A DNA stretch of 64,000 nt from Nageia nagi. Taxonomy: Eukaryota > Pinophyta. The stretch covers positions 122,202,001 through 122,266,000 of the forward strand of contig JBITNC010000001.1 in NCBI GenBank assembly GCA_050084985.1, written 5' to 3'. Shown here piece by piece: positions 23,400 through 35,167 of the stretch. The notes beneath the pieces were generated by a model. The model saw nothing but the letters and a program-made list of their open reading frames with translations. It searched no databases and was not told the DNA's origin. Within the stretch, counting starts at the first letter, position 1. The number at the start of each line of letters is the position of its first letter. A program made the translations under genes and the position numbers.

Positions 23400-25085
23400 A
23401 CTTGACTACTAGTCCATCACTACTACTTTGATATGTCATACATCCTAATATTGACTTCATGATCACTAACACTAGTAGAACTAGAACTAGTTGCAGTAGT
23501 ATGAGTATGTTCATCCTCATGATCTTGATCCTCATCTTGTGGATCATACAACTCTTGATCTTGATCCTCATCGTGAGGTACTTCGATGCAAATAATAATT
23601 ATAAATTAAATGTTACTAAACAATCAAAACTTTAAAAATTACACATCAATAACATACTCATATTCACATTAATAATTAAAAACATATAAAATATTACTAT
23701 TTACTTACCATCTCCCCATCCATCTTTTTTTGGCAGCTTCTTTAAATCATGTGCAAGACCATATTTCAATTTATCATGTGATAGAAATTGTTATATTTGG
23801 CTAACTATAGAAACATAAAAATATTTAATTAATCAATATTAAATTAAATATTTACATTTGTATTTTAAAATATTAAATATTAAATAATTCACTAAATATA
23901 ATCACAAAATGATTTTCAATCCATTTCCCCCTTCGCTACCTAACCAATACGTAGCAATGGAATTTGATCTCTGTAACCACTCTCTAGCAGCTCTTTCCTA
24001 CATTGATAGGTTTCTTGTAGACTTACAAAACTCATCCCCTTCTCCCACTCTTTTTATTAAAACTTCACACTTTCTTATCAATATCCAACAATTTATTGTT
24101 CATGTTACATCTCTCTTCTAGAAGATTTTTGTATTTTCTTTGGATATGATCTTGTATTTTATTATTGTTCTTCCCTACTTGCTACAATGCTAATTTTGCA
24201 CTCCACCAATCACCAAAATTATGAAGGCTTTGAATTATTCTTTGCTTGTTTTATAAAAAAATAATTTTTAATGATTTGGAAAATGAGTTTTTAAAATATT
24301 TTTTTCAAAATCAAAACAAATGAACTAAAAGATAATATTAATAGTAATCAATAAAAAACATGTATACCTTTGTCACTTTATGATTTCCAATCCAAGTCCA
24401 ATATTTTATAAAACTCCAACAAGGACCTAATCTTCAAGGCTTTATAAAAAATTCCCTAAACAATAATTGAAAATATTAGTAAATTAATTATTTCAAATAA
24501 ATGTATAGATATATATACATTTTAAACATCATCTTTTACCATTCTTGTTTACAAGGACTTCACCATTAGATTTTACTCTAATTTCTATATTAAGTTTCTC
24601 CTTTTGATGTAGTAAGCTTAGCCTTTTGATTGATTGACTCTTGCACTTTCAATACTTATATCACCTTTACTAAAATTAAAATTGATCATAATTGGACAAT
24701 TTAATGAAAAATATTAAATATTATTTTCATCATTTTTTATAACTTATTAATTAAAAAATATTACTATGTATAGTGGTTGTTGGTAACGTTGATCTACCAT
24801 CCTGAGAAGAAGACCCGATACCCAACTCTTTCTGTATGTTTTTGGTACTCATTACTTTTTTTACATGTTTAAACACATATTTCAATGCCTTCACTATAAA
24901 AATATTTATTAAAAAAATTATTTGCCTTAAGAAATGAATTGTATTAAATAAAATTTATTGATATTACGTTAATCCATATTGCTACTTACAAAAAAATCAA
25001 GGCCCATGTCTTCTGGTGCTTTCTTCTTTCCTTGGTCTCTTTTTTCTTTGTCTCCTCCCTTTCCTTTGTCTTCCTTAGGAGACAT
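23400..25085 (-). pseudogene. TNPA-like CACTA accessory gene, decayed
   Basis: A minus-strand ATG at 25085 opens a 32-codon lysine-rich exon (MSPKEDKGKGG start) ending in MGLDFF at a GTAAGT donor (24984-24989). A second exon near 24890-24770 reads ALKYVFKHVKKVMSTKNIQ and KELGIGSSSQDGRSTLP. A third near 24650-24540 has KEKLNIEIRVKSNGEVLVN. Downstream blocks include STRNLSM-stop-ERAARERLQ near 24030, and an acidic tail with repeated DEDQD and HEDEH near 23580-23480. Exon layout and charge fit the DNA-binding partner protein of CACTA elements, but I assign it mainly by context. Stops and a frameshift occur in the third exon. Confidence 0.6.
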
Positions 25086-25493
25086 GGTGATCACTAAATA
25101 AAGATAGTTAAAAATTTAATATTATAATATAATAAAAAAAACTAGTATCTAATTATTACAAAGTTAACCTTAAAATTTTTAAAGGAAATAGTGAAAAGAT
25201 GCTAAATTTTTTACAAAGTTAACCTAATTTATTACAAAGTTAGCCCTAAAAATTTTGAGGCTAAGGAGGCTTAGGCTATGGAGGCTTGTTTGAGGGGGTT
25301 GGTTTACTAAATTAAAGTATAAAATTAGGTTTAAATTAAAGTCTTAATTAAATCTAAATTAAAGTCAAAATTAATTCTAAATTGAAGTATACATTTATGT
25401 TTAAATTAAATTTGGCAAAATTAAGTAACAATTGGTAAAAATGGATAAAATTTATTATAAATGAATATGTTCTCAAATGCTCTAAACATATAA

Positions 25494-25542
25494 GAATGAA
25501 GGGAGTTGGAGAGGAGTGGGAAGATAAAATTAAAGTTAAAAA
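25494..25542. repeat. 49-bp block identical to the glucanase-intron MITE
   Basis: GAATGAAGGGAGTTGGAGAG and the following 29 bases are identical and in the same orientation as 20146-20194. Here the block sits at the outer edge of the left inverted-repeat arm, without the rest of the MITE. Confidence 0.95.
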
Positions 25543-25564
25543 TCTGCTTCAACTCCAACATATA

Positions 25565-26430
25565 AATGAGTCATAAGCTTTTGAAAAATCTGCTTCAACT
25601 AACCATACACCATATACCAAACAATCATATGTATGCATATATAAATGTTGCAAATCTTCTAGTAAGGGAAAATCATAAACATCTTCATCTGGTAGATTAA
25701 TTAGCTCCTCATTTTCTCTAGTATGTGCTAGTGATATTTGATGAAATCACCTTTGAAGTCTTTTTCTTGTACATGTTGTTCCCTCTTCATCTAATGGATA
25801 TACATGTTGTACTCTTCGAATATATTGTTCCCTCTTCATCAATATAAATAAGACATATTATTTTATTTTATTTTATTTAATAATAATTCGAAAGCCAAAT
25901 CAAATTTTGATGCTCAGTACCTCATAGTCCATCATCATCTTATAATGATGAGGATGGGTCTCGATCCTTTGAACATTTTGTTCAATTGACATTACCCATA
26001 ATATTAAGTTAAATATTGCACATAATATCGTCAAATTGAGAATTTAAATGATCTCATATGTCTTCATATCTAACAAAATTTGTGTGTTTATAAATGAAAT
26101 ATACATCATCCCCATCTAATGACACATATTCCTCCTCACAGTACTTCATGCAGACATCTCATCGTCATCAGAAGACACTTCAGTCTTCCTCATAAGACTT
26201 CATGCAGGAAACTCATCATCATCAAATGAAATATATATCCTCCTTAGAGGACTTCATGTAGGCATCTCATCTTTATCGAATGAAACATCAATCCTCCTAT
26301 GATGAATTGGTGGCATCTCATCCTCAACGAATGACATGTCATCAGTCCTTCTATGTCTCGACATAATGATATAAGCCAATGATGATGTTGACAATAAGAT
26401 CACTTACCGACATTAAAATTTAAAAAATAA
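25565..26430 (-). repeat. Left arm of large inverted repeat in CACTA element
   Basis: It is the near-perfect reverse complement of 27505-28364. For example AATGAGTCATAAGCTTTTGA at 25565 matches the right arm end, and CAATGATGATGTTGACAATA near 26375 matches its beginning. The left arm is in antisense relative to the transposase, so it is probably the derived copy. Confidence 0.92.
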
Positions 26431-27106
26431 AATCATAAATAATTACTATATTAAATAGAAAAAATTTAATTATAACGTAATGATAATAAAAAATTATAAA
26501 GTACTAATCTAAATTTTTTTATAAAGTACTAATCTAAAATATCTAATATATTTAAAGTACTGATTTAAAAATTTTGTAAATTACTACTCCAAAATAAATT
26601 TAAAGTAATAATTTTTTATTAATATATTATTATAATATTATTAATATATTTAATATATTATTATAATATAATAATATTATTAATATTTTAATATATATTA
26701 TCTTTTTAACAAAAAACCAATTTATGTCACAGGTCCTGTCGCAGATTTGCCAAAGGAAACAGTAGGAATAGGAAAATAAAGAAAAAGTGATGACTTGTCA
26801 CTTTCATTAAAGTCGCTTTTAGTTTCTACTTCAGAGGGAGGTTCAAAAAAATGCATTTTCTCACGAGAGGGTTTAGGCCATCAGGTTAGTGTGTTTTTCA
26901 AAATTTCTACAAGATTTCTACATGGTTTTCCATGGTTTTTCTATTTTTATACGGTTTTTCAACTTTTGCAGGAAAGAGGATTTCTAGTTGATTTTTACAG
27001 TTTTTTTTCAGAATTTGCCAAGATTTCTAAAAAGGTAAGTACAATACATGCAAGTTTTATAAGATTTTTCATATTTTTTATAAGATTTTGTTAAGGTTTT
27101 CATAAT

Positions 27107-27400
27107 TTTGCTAGGGTTTTTTTAAATCATAATAAAACTAGAAAAACGGGAAGAAAATATAGAAAAACATACTTAGATGCCATGGTTATGCAAATTTGTC
27201 TTACTCCTTGGCTATGAGAACTTTTGCCTTGAGAAATTTTGCACAATTTCAAGGTTTTAGTAGGGTTTTTAAAAAAAATCATAATGAAACTACAAAAAAG
27301 AGAGAAAAATATATCTAAGATGCCTTGGCTATGCAATTTTGTGTAATGCTCTAGCTATGCAAAAGTTTGAATTGAGAATTTTCGCCCAATTTTACAATAT
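27107..27400. repeat. Two-copy tandem repeat of about 146 bp in the loop
   Basis: The copies begin near 27107 and 27253. Each has GGGTTTTT(T)AAA, ATCATAATAAAACTA or ATCATAATGAAACTA, then GATGCC(A/T)TGG(T/C)TATGCAA and a GAGAATTT or GAGAAATTTT word. They are clearly diverged. Confidence 0.75.
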
Positions 27401-27504
27401 TTAGCTCTTTTTTTTTTTTTTTTTCAATTTTGTTCATTTTTACCAATTTATAAATGAATATGTTCTCAAATGCTCTTATATGTTTAGAGCTAAAAATGGA
27501 TAAA

Positions 27505-28364
27505 ATTTATTATTTTTTAAATTTTAATGTAGGTAAGTGATCTTATTGTCAACATCATCATTGGCTTATATCATTATGTCGAGACATAGAAGGACTGATG
27601 ACATGTCATTCGTTGAGGATGAGATGCCACCAATTCATCATAGGAGGATTGATGTTTCATTCGATAAAGATGAGATGCCTACATGAAGTCCTCTAAGGAG
27701 GATATATATTTCATTTGATGATGATGAGTTTCTTGCATGAAGTCTTATGAGGAAGACTGAAGTGTCTTCTGATGATGATGAGATGTCTGCATGAAGTACT
27801 GTGAGGAGGAATATGTGTCATTAGATGGGGATGATGTATATTTCATTTATAAACACACAAATTTTGTTAGATATGAAGACATATGAGATCATTTAAATTC
27901 TCAATTTGACGATATTATGTGCAATATTTAACTTAATATTATGGGTAATGTCAATTGAACAAAATGTTCAAAGGATCGAGACCCATCCTCATCATTATAA
28001 GATGATGATGACTATGAGGTAATGAGCATCAAAATTTGATTTGGCTTTTGAATTATTATTAAATAAAATAATATGTCTTATTTATATTGATGAAGAGGGA
28101 ACAATATATTCGAAGAGTACAACATGTATATCCATTAGATGAAGAGGGAACAACATGTACAAGAAAAAGACTTCAAAGGTGATTTCATCAAATATCACTA
28201 GCACATACTAGAGAAAATGAGGAGCTAATTAATCTACCAAATGAATATGTTTATGATTTTCCCTTACTAGAAGATCTGCAACATTTATATATGCATACAT
28301 ATGATTGTTTGGTATATGGTGTATGGTTAGTTGAAGTAGATTTTTCAAAAGCTTATGACTCATT
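27505..28364 (+). repeat. Right arm of large inverted repeat in CACTA element
   Basis: Partner of 25565-26430. About 1.07 kb of non-repeated loop separates the arms. This arm is continuous with downstream coding sequence. Confidence 0.92.
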
Positions 28365-28905
28365 CCCTTATTGTGGTCATTCATATATGATCAAACCTTT
28401 TGAATATTTGTATGGTACTAGCATGGGCTTGTTTATATTATCTATTGTGCTTGTTTGTCTAGATAGATATCTAGATCCATTGATACCATTTTGTTGGCCA
28501 GTTTACAATTTAGTGGATTGGAGACGATTAACATTGTATAAGTTTAGTATGTCCACATACAATATTTTTGCAAATTCACAATTAGTTCGAGAGGTTACAA
28601 AACTCCTATGCATTGATGGTCAATCAAAAAATACATGGAAACATTACAAGATATATAAACAATTCCAAAGGATCCAAATTTAGAGAGAATTATGAATTTG
28701 TACAATTTGAAAATAGTAAAGAAGACTTCATGGGTAGACAAATTAATAGTTATATAAGTGTAGTTCCTACTAGAACTCTTTTCTCTAATGATGAGTTATT
28801 AATGAATACAATTTCAATATATCTACTCCAAAACGTAAGAGACATTTGGAATTAGAAGATCAAAATGTAATAATTAAACTAGGAGCAAAGCTAAAAAAAG
28901 GGAAA
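27560..28905 (+). pseudogene. Unidentified CACTA ORF upstream of the transposase
   Basis: A start near 27577 reads MSRHRRTDDMSFVEDEMP, then a 54-bp (18-codon) repeat occurs about four times (27600-27840), each with EM(P/S) and a following R-R-I/T and SFDDD or SSDDD core, most now with an in-frame TGA. Later blocks include ENEELINLPNEYVYDFPLLE near 28220 and an open piece at 28291-28683, and the end near 28815-28890 reads STPKRKRHLELEDQNVIIKL. I recognise no family. The first two thirds lie in the right inverted-repeat arm. It may be a CACTA accessory protein or the 5' part of the transposase gene. Confidence 0.5.
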
Positions 28906-29179
28906 TAAGATTAATATTATTTATGTATGTATAGATGTATCAAATTTATATATTGTTAATATTTACTTTTTTATTATGATATATACTTATTACACCTTAT
29001 TCACCTATCAATGAAAAATTATATTGTGAATTTTTTTAAGTAATGGTTTGTAACAATTGATTTGACAAGCACATCAAAATGCAAAAAATAGACATAATGA
29101 AAACTCAAAAATAATATCTTTTACACTAGTATTGCATTGACAAAATATAGATAGGAAATATAGGCAACAACTACAAAAA

Positions 29180-32100
29180 GTGTTAATTCATGATGAATAT
29201 ATACATTTCATGATAGATCCAAATCCAACAACTCCTATTCATATAACCATTGATTCAGAAAGTGAACGTGATGGAAGAGAGGATAATATTGCTCATGATG
29301 ATCATTATGAGGAAAGTGCATTGTATGATTTATTTGAGTCCACCCATATTCCAAATGAAAATGTAAAAGATGAAAGAGATGATGATATAGAAAATGACAA
29401 CATGTTTAATGCTTCCAAAACTAAATATATAAAGGAGCAACTTTATCCAAATTATCAATGATCCTACTTTTGATGAATTTTAAATTCAAATATGGATGGT
29501 TAGATACAAGTTTCATTGCTCTTCTAAAGTATGTAATTTTTTTTGTTTTTCAAAATTTTAATTTCTATCAATTTATATATTAATTTTTTTTTCAATGTTT
29601 AATATTTAACATAATAATTTTATTCCTTTGTATGGTATTATAGGTTACTAAAAGAAAAAATGCTTCAAGTGATAATGTCATCCCTCCTTTGTGCATAAAG
29701 GCACATGAAATTTTGAAGGATGTATAGGTAGAGTATCATTCATACCATGCTTGTATTAATGATTGTGTATTGTATATAGGACCAAAGTATAAAAATTTAA
29801 GTACATGTCCAACATGCGGTGTAAATATATACCATTCAAGAATAGAAAGATTAATATTGTCAAAAGGTTATTTTCCATATACATTTATTCTTAGGTTGAT
29901 GTGAATGTTTTGATGTAAGTAACTTGCATAAATTATGGATTGGAATGCAAGAAATAGAAGTGAAGATGGTGTATTATGCATTCCTGTAGATAGTAAAGCA
30001 ATAAAAAATATAAAAAATAAGTGGTATGATAAATTTAAAATTGAATCTAAGAGTGTCATATTGGGTTTAACAATTGAGGTGTAAATCTTTTTTTTTGTGC
30101 AATAATCTAATTATTGATGTTGGCCTATTGTTATAATTAATTCTAACACATCTCCATATATTTCTATAAAAAAGAACATTTGATGTTGACTCTTATAGTC
30201 CCTAGAAAACATTAGGTGAAAAACATGGATGTCTACTTTTAACCATTAATTAAAGAATTTGAAGGTCTCATGCAAAAATTTTAAATGACTAATATAAATA
30301 GATCTATGCATTAAAGGTCATCCAAATTATATGGCATACTATGTTAGACTATACATGATTATCCAAGGCTTATTGTTTGTTTAGGTATGTATATATAAAA
30401 TATTTATTACATATGCATATATTCAATTAAGCTTAATATATTATAGATATTATTTGATTTTCTTTTACAATATGATTATGCATTATTTAATAAAAATTAT
30501 TATAGGTTTTTATACAAAAGGTTACCATATTTGTCCATGATTATGAAAACTATCACATCTAGATATTCGAATTAGTTGAAGAAGATGGAATACCTTGGTC
30601 ATAGAAAATATTTTCCAATGGATCGTAATTTTTGAACAAACAAATCCTATGATAAGAAATATGATACCCTCATTCCTTGTTATGCAAAACCTATGGATTG
30701 GTGGAAAAGTACTTAAAAAGTAGAAACAAAAATTGAGATAAAGCCATTAAGGAATGCATTGCTCTAGGGATAGATGAGATTATTGTTGGCAAAGATGACT
30801 TATCCCAAGGTGAAATATCAATATGTTTATTTTATTTGAAAATATACACATTTATAATATTTCAATTTCATTATTTTACCAATTAAATGATTAATTTTAT
30901 ATATATTTTCAAGCATGAATAAACTATCAATATTTTCTAGAACTTTCATAGTAGAAGCACATGTTAGTGGTATATTTATTGGATTCTATGCACATTGTAA
31001 AGAATGTTTGCATCTTTTTGTATCGATATACAACAATAAAGTAATTAAATGGTGTTCATATGAGAAATGACTTAAAATAAATCAAGATAAAGTGTTCCTT
31101 ATGGATAACTCAAAATCATGATGGAATGACAAGTGTACCTACGACCACATGGATTTTGAAAAAAGATGAAGTGGACAAGTTACACAAAATTTGTTCAAAT
31201 TATTAGAACTCTAACTGAGTATGGATGATATTTAAGAAGAGCATTCAATAATGATGGTAAAATTATAGTATTGAAATCTCATGATTACTACAACTTTTGG
31301 AAGATATTGATCTCATATTATATGTCTATAGAAATCCTTGTAATATTATGTATCTATATAAATCCTTATCATATTCGTAGTGTATTTATTTATAGCATAT
31401 TTTTTCAATTACAACTCATGGATGTGCTATTTTACCTCCTAATCTAATACATTCAATTAGTTGACTATCAATATTTCTAAGGTATGTCATGTTATAGTAC
31501 TTTCTTAAGAAAAAAATAGCATGCCTAGAAGCCAACCCTCAGTGTTTATTATTGTTTTTCTAATTTTTTATACATTTTGAAATTTGATGATATTATATTT
31601 TCATAAATAGGTGGTTAAATTTTCAAAGGAGATAGATGTAGACGAAATAAATCAATGGCACAAAGAAATTATTAAAATTATCTATAGATTTGAAAAGAAA
31701 ATGATTGCTTCTTTTATGAACATACAAGTGCATATATTGATCCACCTAGTATATGATATTGATATAACATGTGTTATAAGTGCTAGAATCATGTTTTTTG
31801 TGGAAAGATTTTTAAAAGTACTATAAAAAATTGTTACATAAAAATCACAATGAGAAGGATCTATGAGTAAAGAATACATTATAAAAGAATTTTTTTATGC
31901 AACTGAGTATGTTTCCAAAATCCATGATTGTCTCTAAAGAAGTGGTATGTAGATAAAGACATAGACAAATTAGAAGGGGAGATAATAAGATTTTAGAAAT
32001 AAATGGGGTACCATATTTTCTTAAAGGTATGTATTAACAATATTTTATATATTAACTAGTAATTTATAATAATATGTACATGTATTTGGGATTTAATTTA

Positions 32101-33020
32101 ATCAATTGTTAATAATGAGTATGTATTATGGCATCGTAAATTTACAAATTCTGACATGTATGATTTTATAAACTGATTTGCCATGATGCATTTTGAATAT
32201 TGTAAAAAGTGGATTGAATTGTACAAAACTAAAATAATGAAAATTATTCAAGAACATGCATTGTTTTGCAAACAAAACCCAAGGGGTACATCTCTACCTA
32301 AAAATCTAAGAAATAAAAATTGACCAAACGAGTGTCCAAGTTCATGGATGTAGATTGAAATTGAAAATAAACAAGGTACCTTGAAAAATAATATAGATAA
32401 AGATAATCAAGATGTATTAAATATATCTATTGGATGTGACATTTAGGTAATTATTATTTTTATTCATATACATTTAATTTTTAATATTTTTATAAGATAT
32501 TTTCAAGTAATATAAATTTAATGATTGCACTAATAACAATTTCATGTAAATTTATGCAAGCATTGTCTTTTACTGGAATATTAGCTTATGATCAACACTT
32601 CAAAATTGAAAATAATGATGAGAAAAGAATTACATTTGACTATGAATTAATGGCTAATTTTGAACAACCAAATCGTGCAAGTACAAGAGATACAAGCTTA
32701 ATATAAAGAAAATTACAATATATTGGAAAAAATCAAGAAATTATTCAATTGAAATATAGGTAATTCCATTGTGTAATATTTAAATATAAATGGTTTGACA
32801 CACTTGATATAAGAACAACCTTACATGATAGACCTACTAAATATTTTGCAATAAAATTAGAGTGACATTTACCTAAAGATAAAGAGCCTTATGTTTTACC
32901 ACAACATTGTAGTCAAATATTTTTCATCCCAAATGTTGAAGATGAGAAAATGTGATTTGTAATTGAAATTAATCATAGAATAAACCTATTATATGTTATT
33001 TTATTGATGAAGATCACGAT
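29180..33020 (+). pseudogene. TNP2-like CACTA transposase with DUF4218 and DUF4216 regions
   Basis: Decayed multi-exon transposase. YGWLDTSFIALLK near 29490 precedes an intron whose acceptor (TATAG) is near 29641. The diagnostic zinc-like block reads YHACINDCVLY and STCPTCG (29738-29820). MDVYF-stop-PLIKEFEGL near 30215 matches the DVYLQPLIEEL block, and YLGHRKYFPMDRNF near 30590 matches the LGHRRFL block. The DUF4218 part covers VLKSHDYYNF near 31270 and FMNIQVHILIHLV plus FVERFLKVL in 31614-31824. The DUF4216 part covers IIQLKYR and VIFKYKWFDT near 32735-32810, then VLPQHCSQIFFIPNVEDEKM. The family cuts and pastes CACTA elements in the nucleus. Numerous stops make this copy inactive. Confidence 0.85.
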
Positions 33021-33982
33021 AATGACATTTAAATGATTAGTAAAGTGAAGTGGAAGCATTCAATATTTATATTTATATTTTTATAGATGTTATGACATAT
33101 TTGAATGGCAACAACCATTACTTGGATTAAAAAAAATGGATCTAAGAGGATATATGTAATTTCCTTATAATAAAAAAATTTAAAATTTCTTATAATAAAA
33201 AAAAATTCTTATTAACATATAATCTATGTATTCATTTTGGATATTTCCAATGTTGGATTGAAAGGGAAAGCTATATCTCTTTGTTTTTGCAAGTGGATAT
33301 ATATGCATAATGCCTTGTATCTTTATATATTTATTTCATTCATTCATGCAAAGAAATGTATGTACTGCATCTACAACAACTCACCTTAGAATTAGGAGTA
33401 CATGAATTAATCCCAAATGGGTATCATTGCTTTGGCCTAAATGTGATATGAAAGAATTTTTCCATATTATTGTCTGATGAACTCAATATGCTTTATTTCA
33501 ATTCAATATATAGTATTGTTGTGTTTACGAGTTACATGGTGATGGGAAGTTTATGCATGTGCTTTTCTTGCTACTGCAAAAATTATCCCCAAATTTTATA
33601 AATAAATAACATAATGTAAATTAATATAATCTAATACCAATTAAGATCATAAAAAGTTAATATAAGTTATTTTTTTGTAATTTTTAAGTGTTTCTATCAT
33701 ATGTTTTGCAACATACAATGAGTCATCATTAATGACATAAGGAGACAAAGTTTGCAATAGGAATTGCATCACCTTGATATATTAACTAAGATAGGTATTA
33801 AGTCATATTGCACCATAAACTAATATAGGAATTGAGACATTAACTAAGATAGGAACCATGATAAAAAAATCCTTGAAAATTTTGAAAAAGGGTGTATATC
33901 ACATTATTTCATGGGATATCATTATTTACAATAAGGGGCATTTTTTAAATTTCTTATCACACACCCTATCTCAAATGAACCA

Positions 33983-33995
33983 TTTTCTAGTAGTG
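33983..33995 (-). repeat. Right terminal inverted repeat of CACTA element
   Basis: Reads CACTACTAGAAAA on the minus strand and is followed by TSD TTT at 33996-33998. Confidence 0.88.
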
Positions 33996-34194
33996 TTTCA
34001 TAGTGTTCAATCACTCGATAGATTCATCTTATGTTGAAGTTACCAAATTTCAAAATGATGACTATGAAATGATCTCATAAGTTCATTACAAAGGTTTTTT
34101 ATGAGGTAATGATATTTATCCTAATGTGATTATCTCATTATTTAAATTAATTCTTCTTATCATTGATTAAAAAAAATATACCTAATAAGATACT

Positions 34195-34656
34195 TCCTAG
34201 GCCATATTCCCAATGATACTTTAATCCATAGATGGATTCAACAAACATGGCCACCCTATGGTAAAATTGAAGTTGAGGGTATCCAAATTTAAGGGTTTTA
34301 TTCTATTTTATTTTATTGATATCTAATATGCTCAACACCTTTTAAAATATGGTCCTTGGTATGTGCATAGTTCCCTACTTATATTTTGACAATGGTCTAG
34401 AGATTCCTAGGTTAATGATGAATTTTTGTTGGAAGTCCTAATATTGGTAGAGTTTCCCAATTTTCCTATGATCTTTGGGTCTTTTCTTCACATTGTAGTC
34501 TCCATTGTAAGTAAGTTTTTTTCATGGATAAAATTAAATTTTATTCAGTTTGACCCAATATAAGAGTTTATGTCAAAGTTGATCTTTTTTAAAGATTTTA
34601 AAGACCATATTGAGTTGTAATTTATATATGTAATCATGGCTCAATAAGGTGTTTAC
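34195..34656 (+). pseudogene. DUF4283-type domain fragment, truncated by copia insertion
   Basis: Broken frames give WIQQTWPPYGKIEVEGIQI near 34230-34290, then YAQHLLKYGPWYVHSSLLIF near 34326-34390 and EFPNFPMIFGSFLHIVVSIV with SKFFSWIKLNF near 34450-34540. This order (GPW block, then LPNLPLEFW-like block, then G-K-F/P-x-x-D block) is that of the plant DUF4283 domain, found in ORF1-like proteins of LINEs and in zinc-knuckle proteins. It stops at the target site of the copia element at 34656. It is on the strand opposite to the LINE remnant at 21400-22560, so it is a separate copy. Confidence 0.6.
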
Positions 34657-35154
34657 TGAAGGAGTTGCAATATAAACTAAACAACTCTATATTACCAAGA
34701 TCACATGAAAACTCACAAATCGCATCTAAATAACTCATAAAGCAATCTCACAAAGATAATTCAAGATTTAAATGGTTCCTCCAACTAGGAGTACATCCAC
34801 TAACTAGATCTCACTTCATTCACAAATACAACTCTCTTACAATCCTCCTAAATGTTTCTCCTAAACACTATCTTATAGCATAAATTTACTCCATAAATTG
34901 GTGTGTGATTTCAAAGAAGAAGCCTTCTATTTATAGGCCAAAATTCCTCTTTGTATCACCCTTTTACCCAATGTACAAAGGCATGACATGCAATACCTTT
35001 TATCCAAGGGGCATGCTCATGACATGGTGTAGGACAAGTTACATTATTATATTCACTTAAATACTAAAGGTATATAATGATACCCTTAAGTATTATTGAA
35101 TTTATAAAAAGGATTAATACTAACCTTTACAATAATGCATTATACATTCCAACA
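34657..35154 (-). repeat. 3' LTR of the outer copia element
   Basis: It ends at TGTTGGAATGTATAATGCAT (minus) next to the polypurine tract CATTAAGGGGGAG. It aligns with 51971-52470 with few differences. Confidence 0.95.
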
Positions 35155-35167
35155 CTCCCCCTTAATG
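35155..35167 (-). other. Polypurine tract of the outer copia element
   Basis: Minus-strand ATTAAGGGGGAG directly before the 3' LTR, the plus-strand primer site for reverse transcription. Confidence 0.85.

Larger units (their letters stand above)
22589..33995 (+). mobile_element. CACTA (En/Spm) DNA transposon, 11.4 kb
   Basis: The left end is CACTACTAAAAT (22589) and the right end is TTTTCTAGTAGTG (33983-33995), the reverse complement of CACTACTAGAAAA. The flanking trinucleotide TTT is present on both sides (22586-22588 and 33996-33998), matching the 3-bp target duplication of CACTA elements. Inside are subterminal repeats, a TNPA-like pseudogene on minus (about 23400-25085), a large inverted repeat, an unknown ORF remnant and a TNP2-like transposase pseudogene with DUF4218 and DUF4216 regions on plus. 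Stops and frameshifts make it non-autonomous. It sits next to LINE sequence. Confidence 0.9.

Noticed and set aside
23909-24121. 70-codon plus frame
   Set aside because: Overlaps the minus-strand TNPA-like exon sequence and has no motif.
28291-28683. VDFSKAYDS, resembling a LINE reverse transcriptase motif
   Set aside because: No other RT block precedes or follows; it lies at the end of the inverted-repeat arm in the CACTA ORF.
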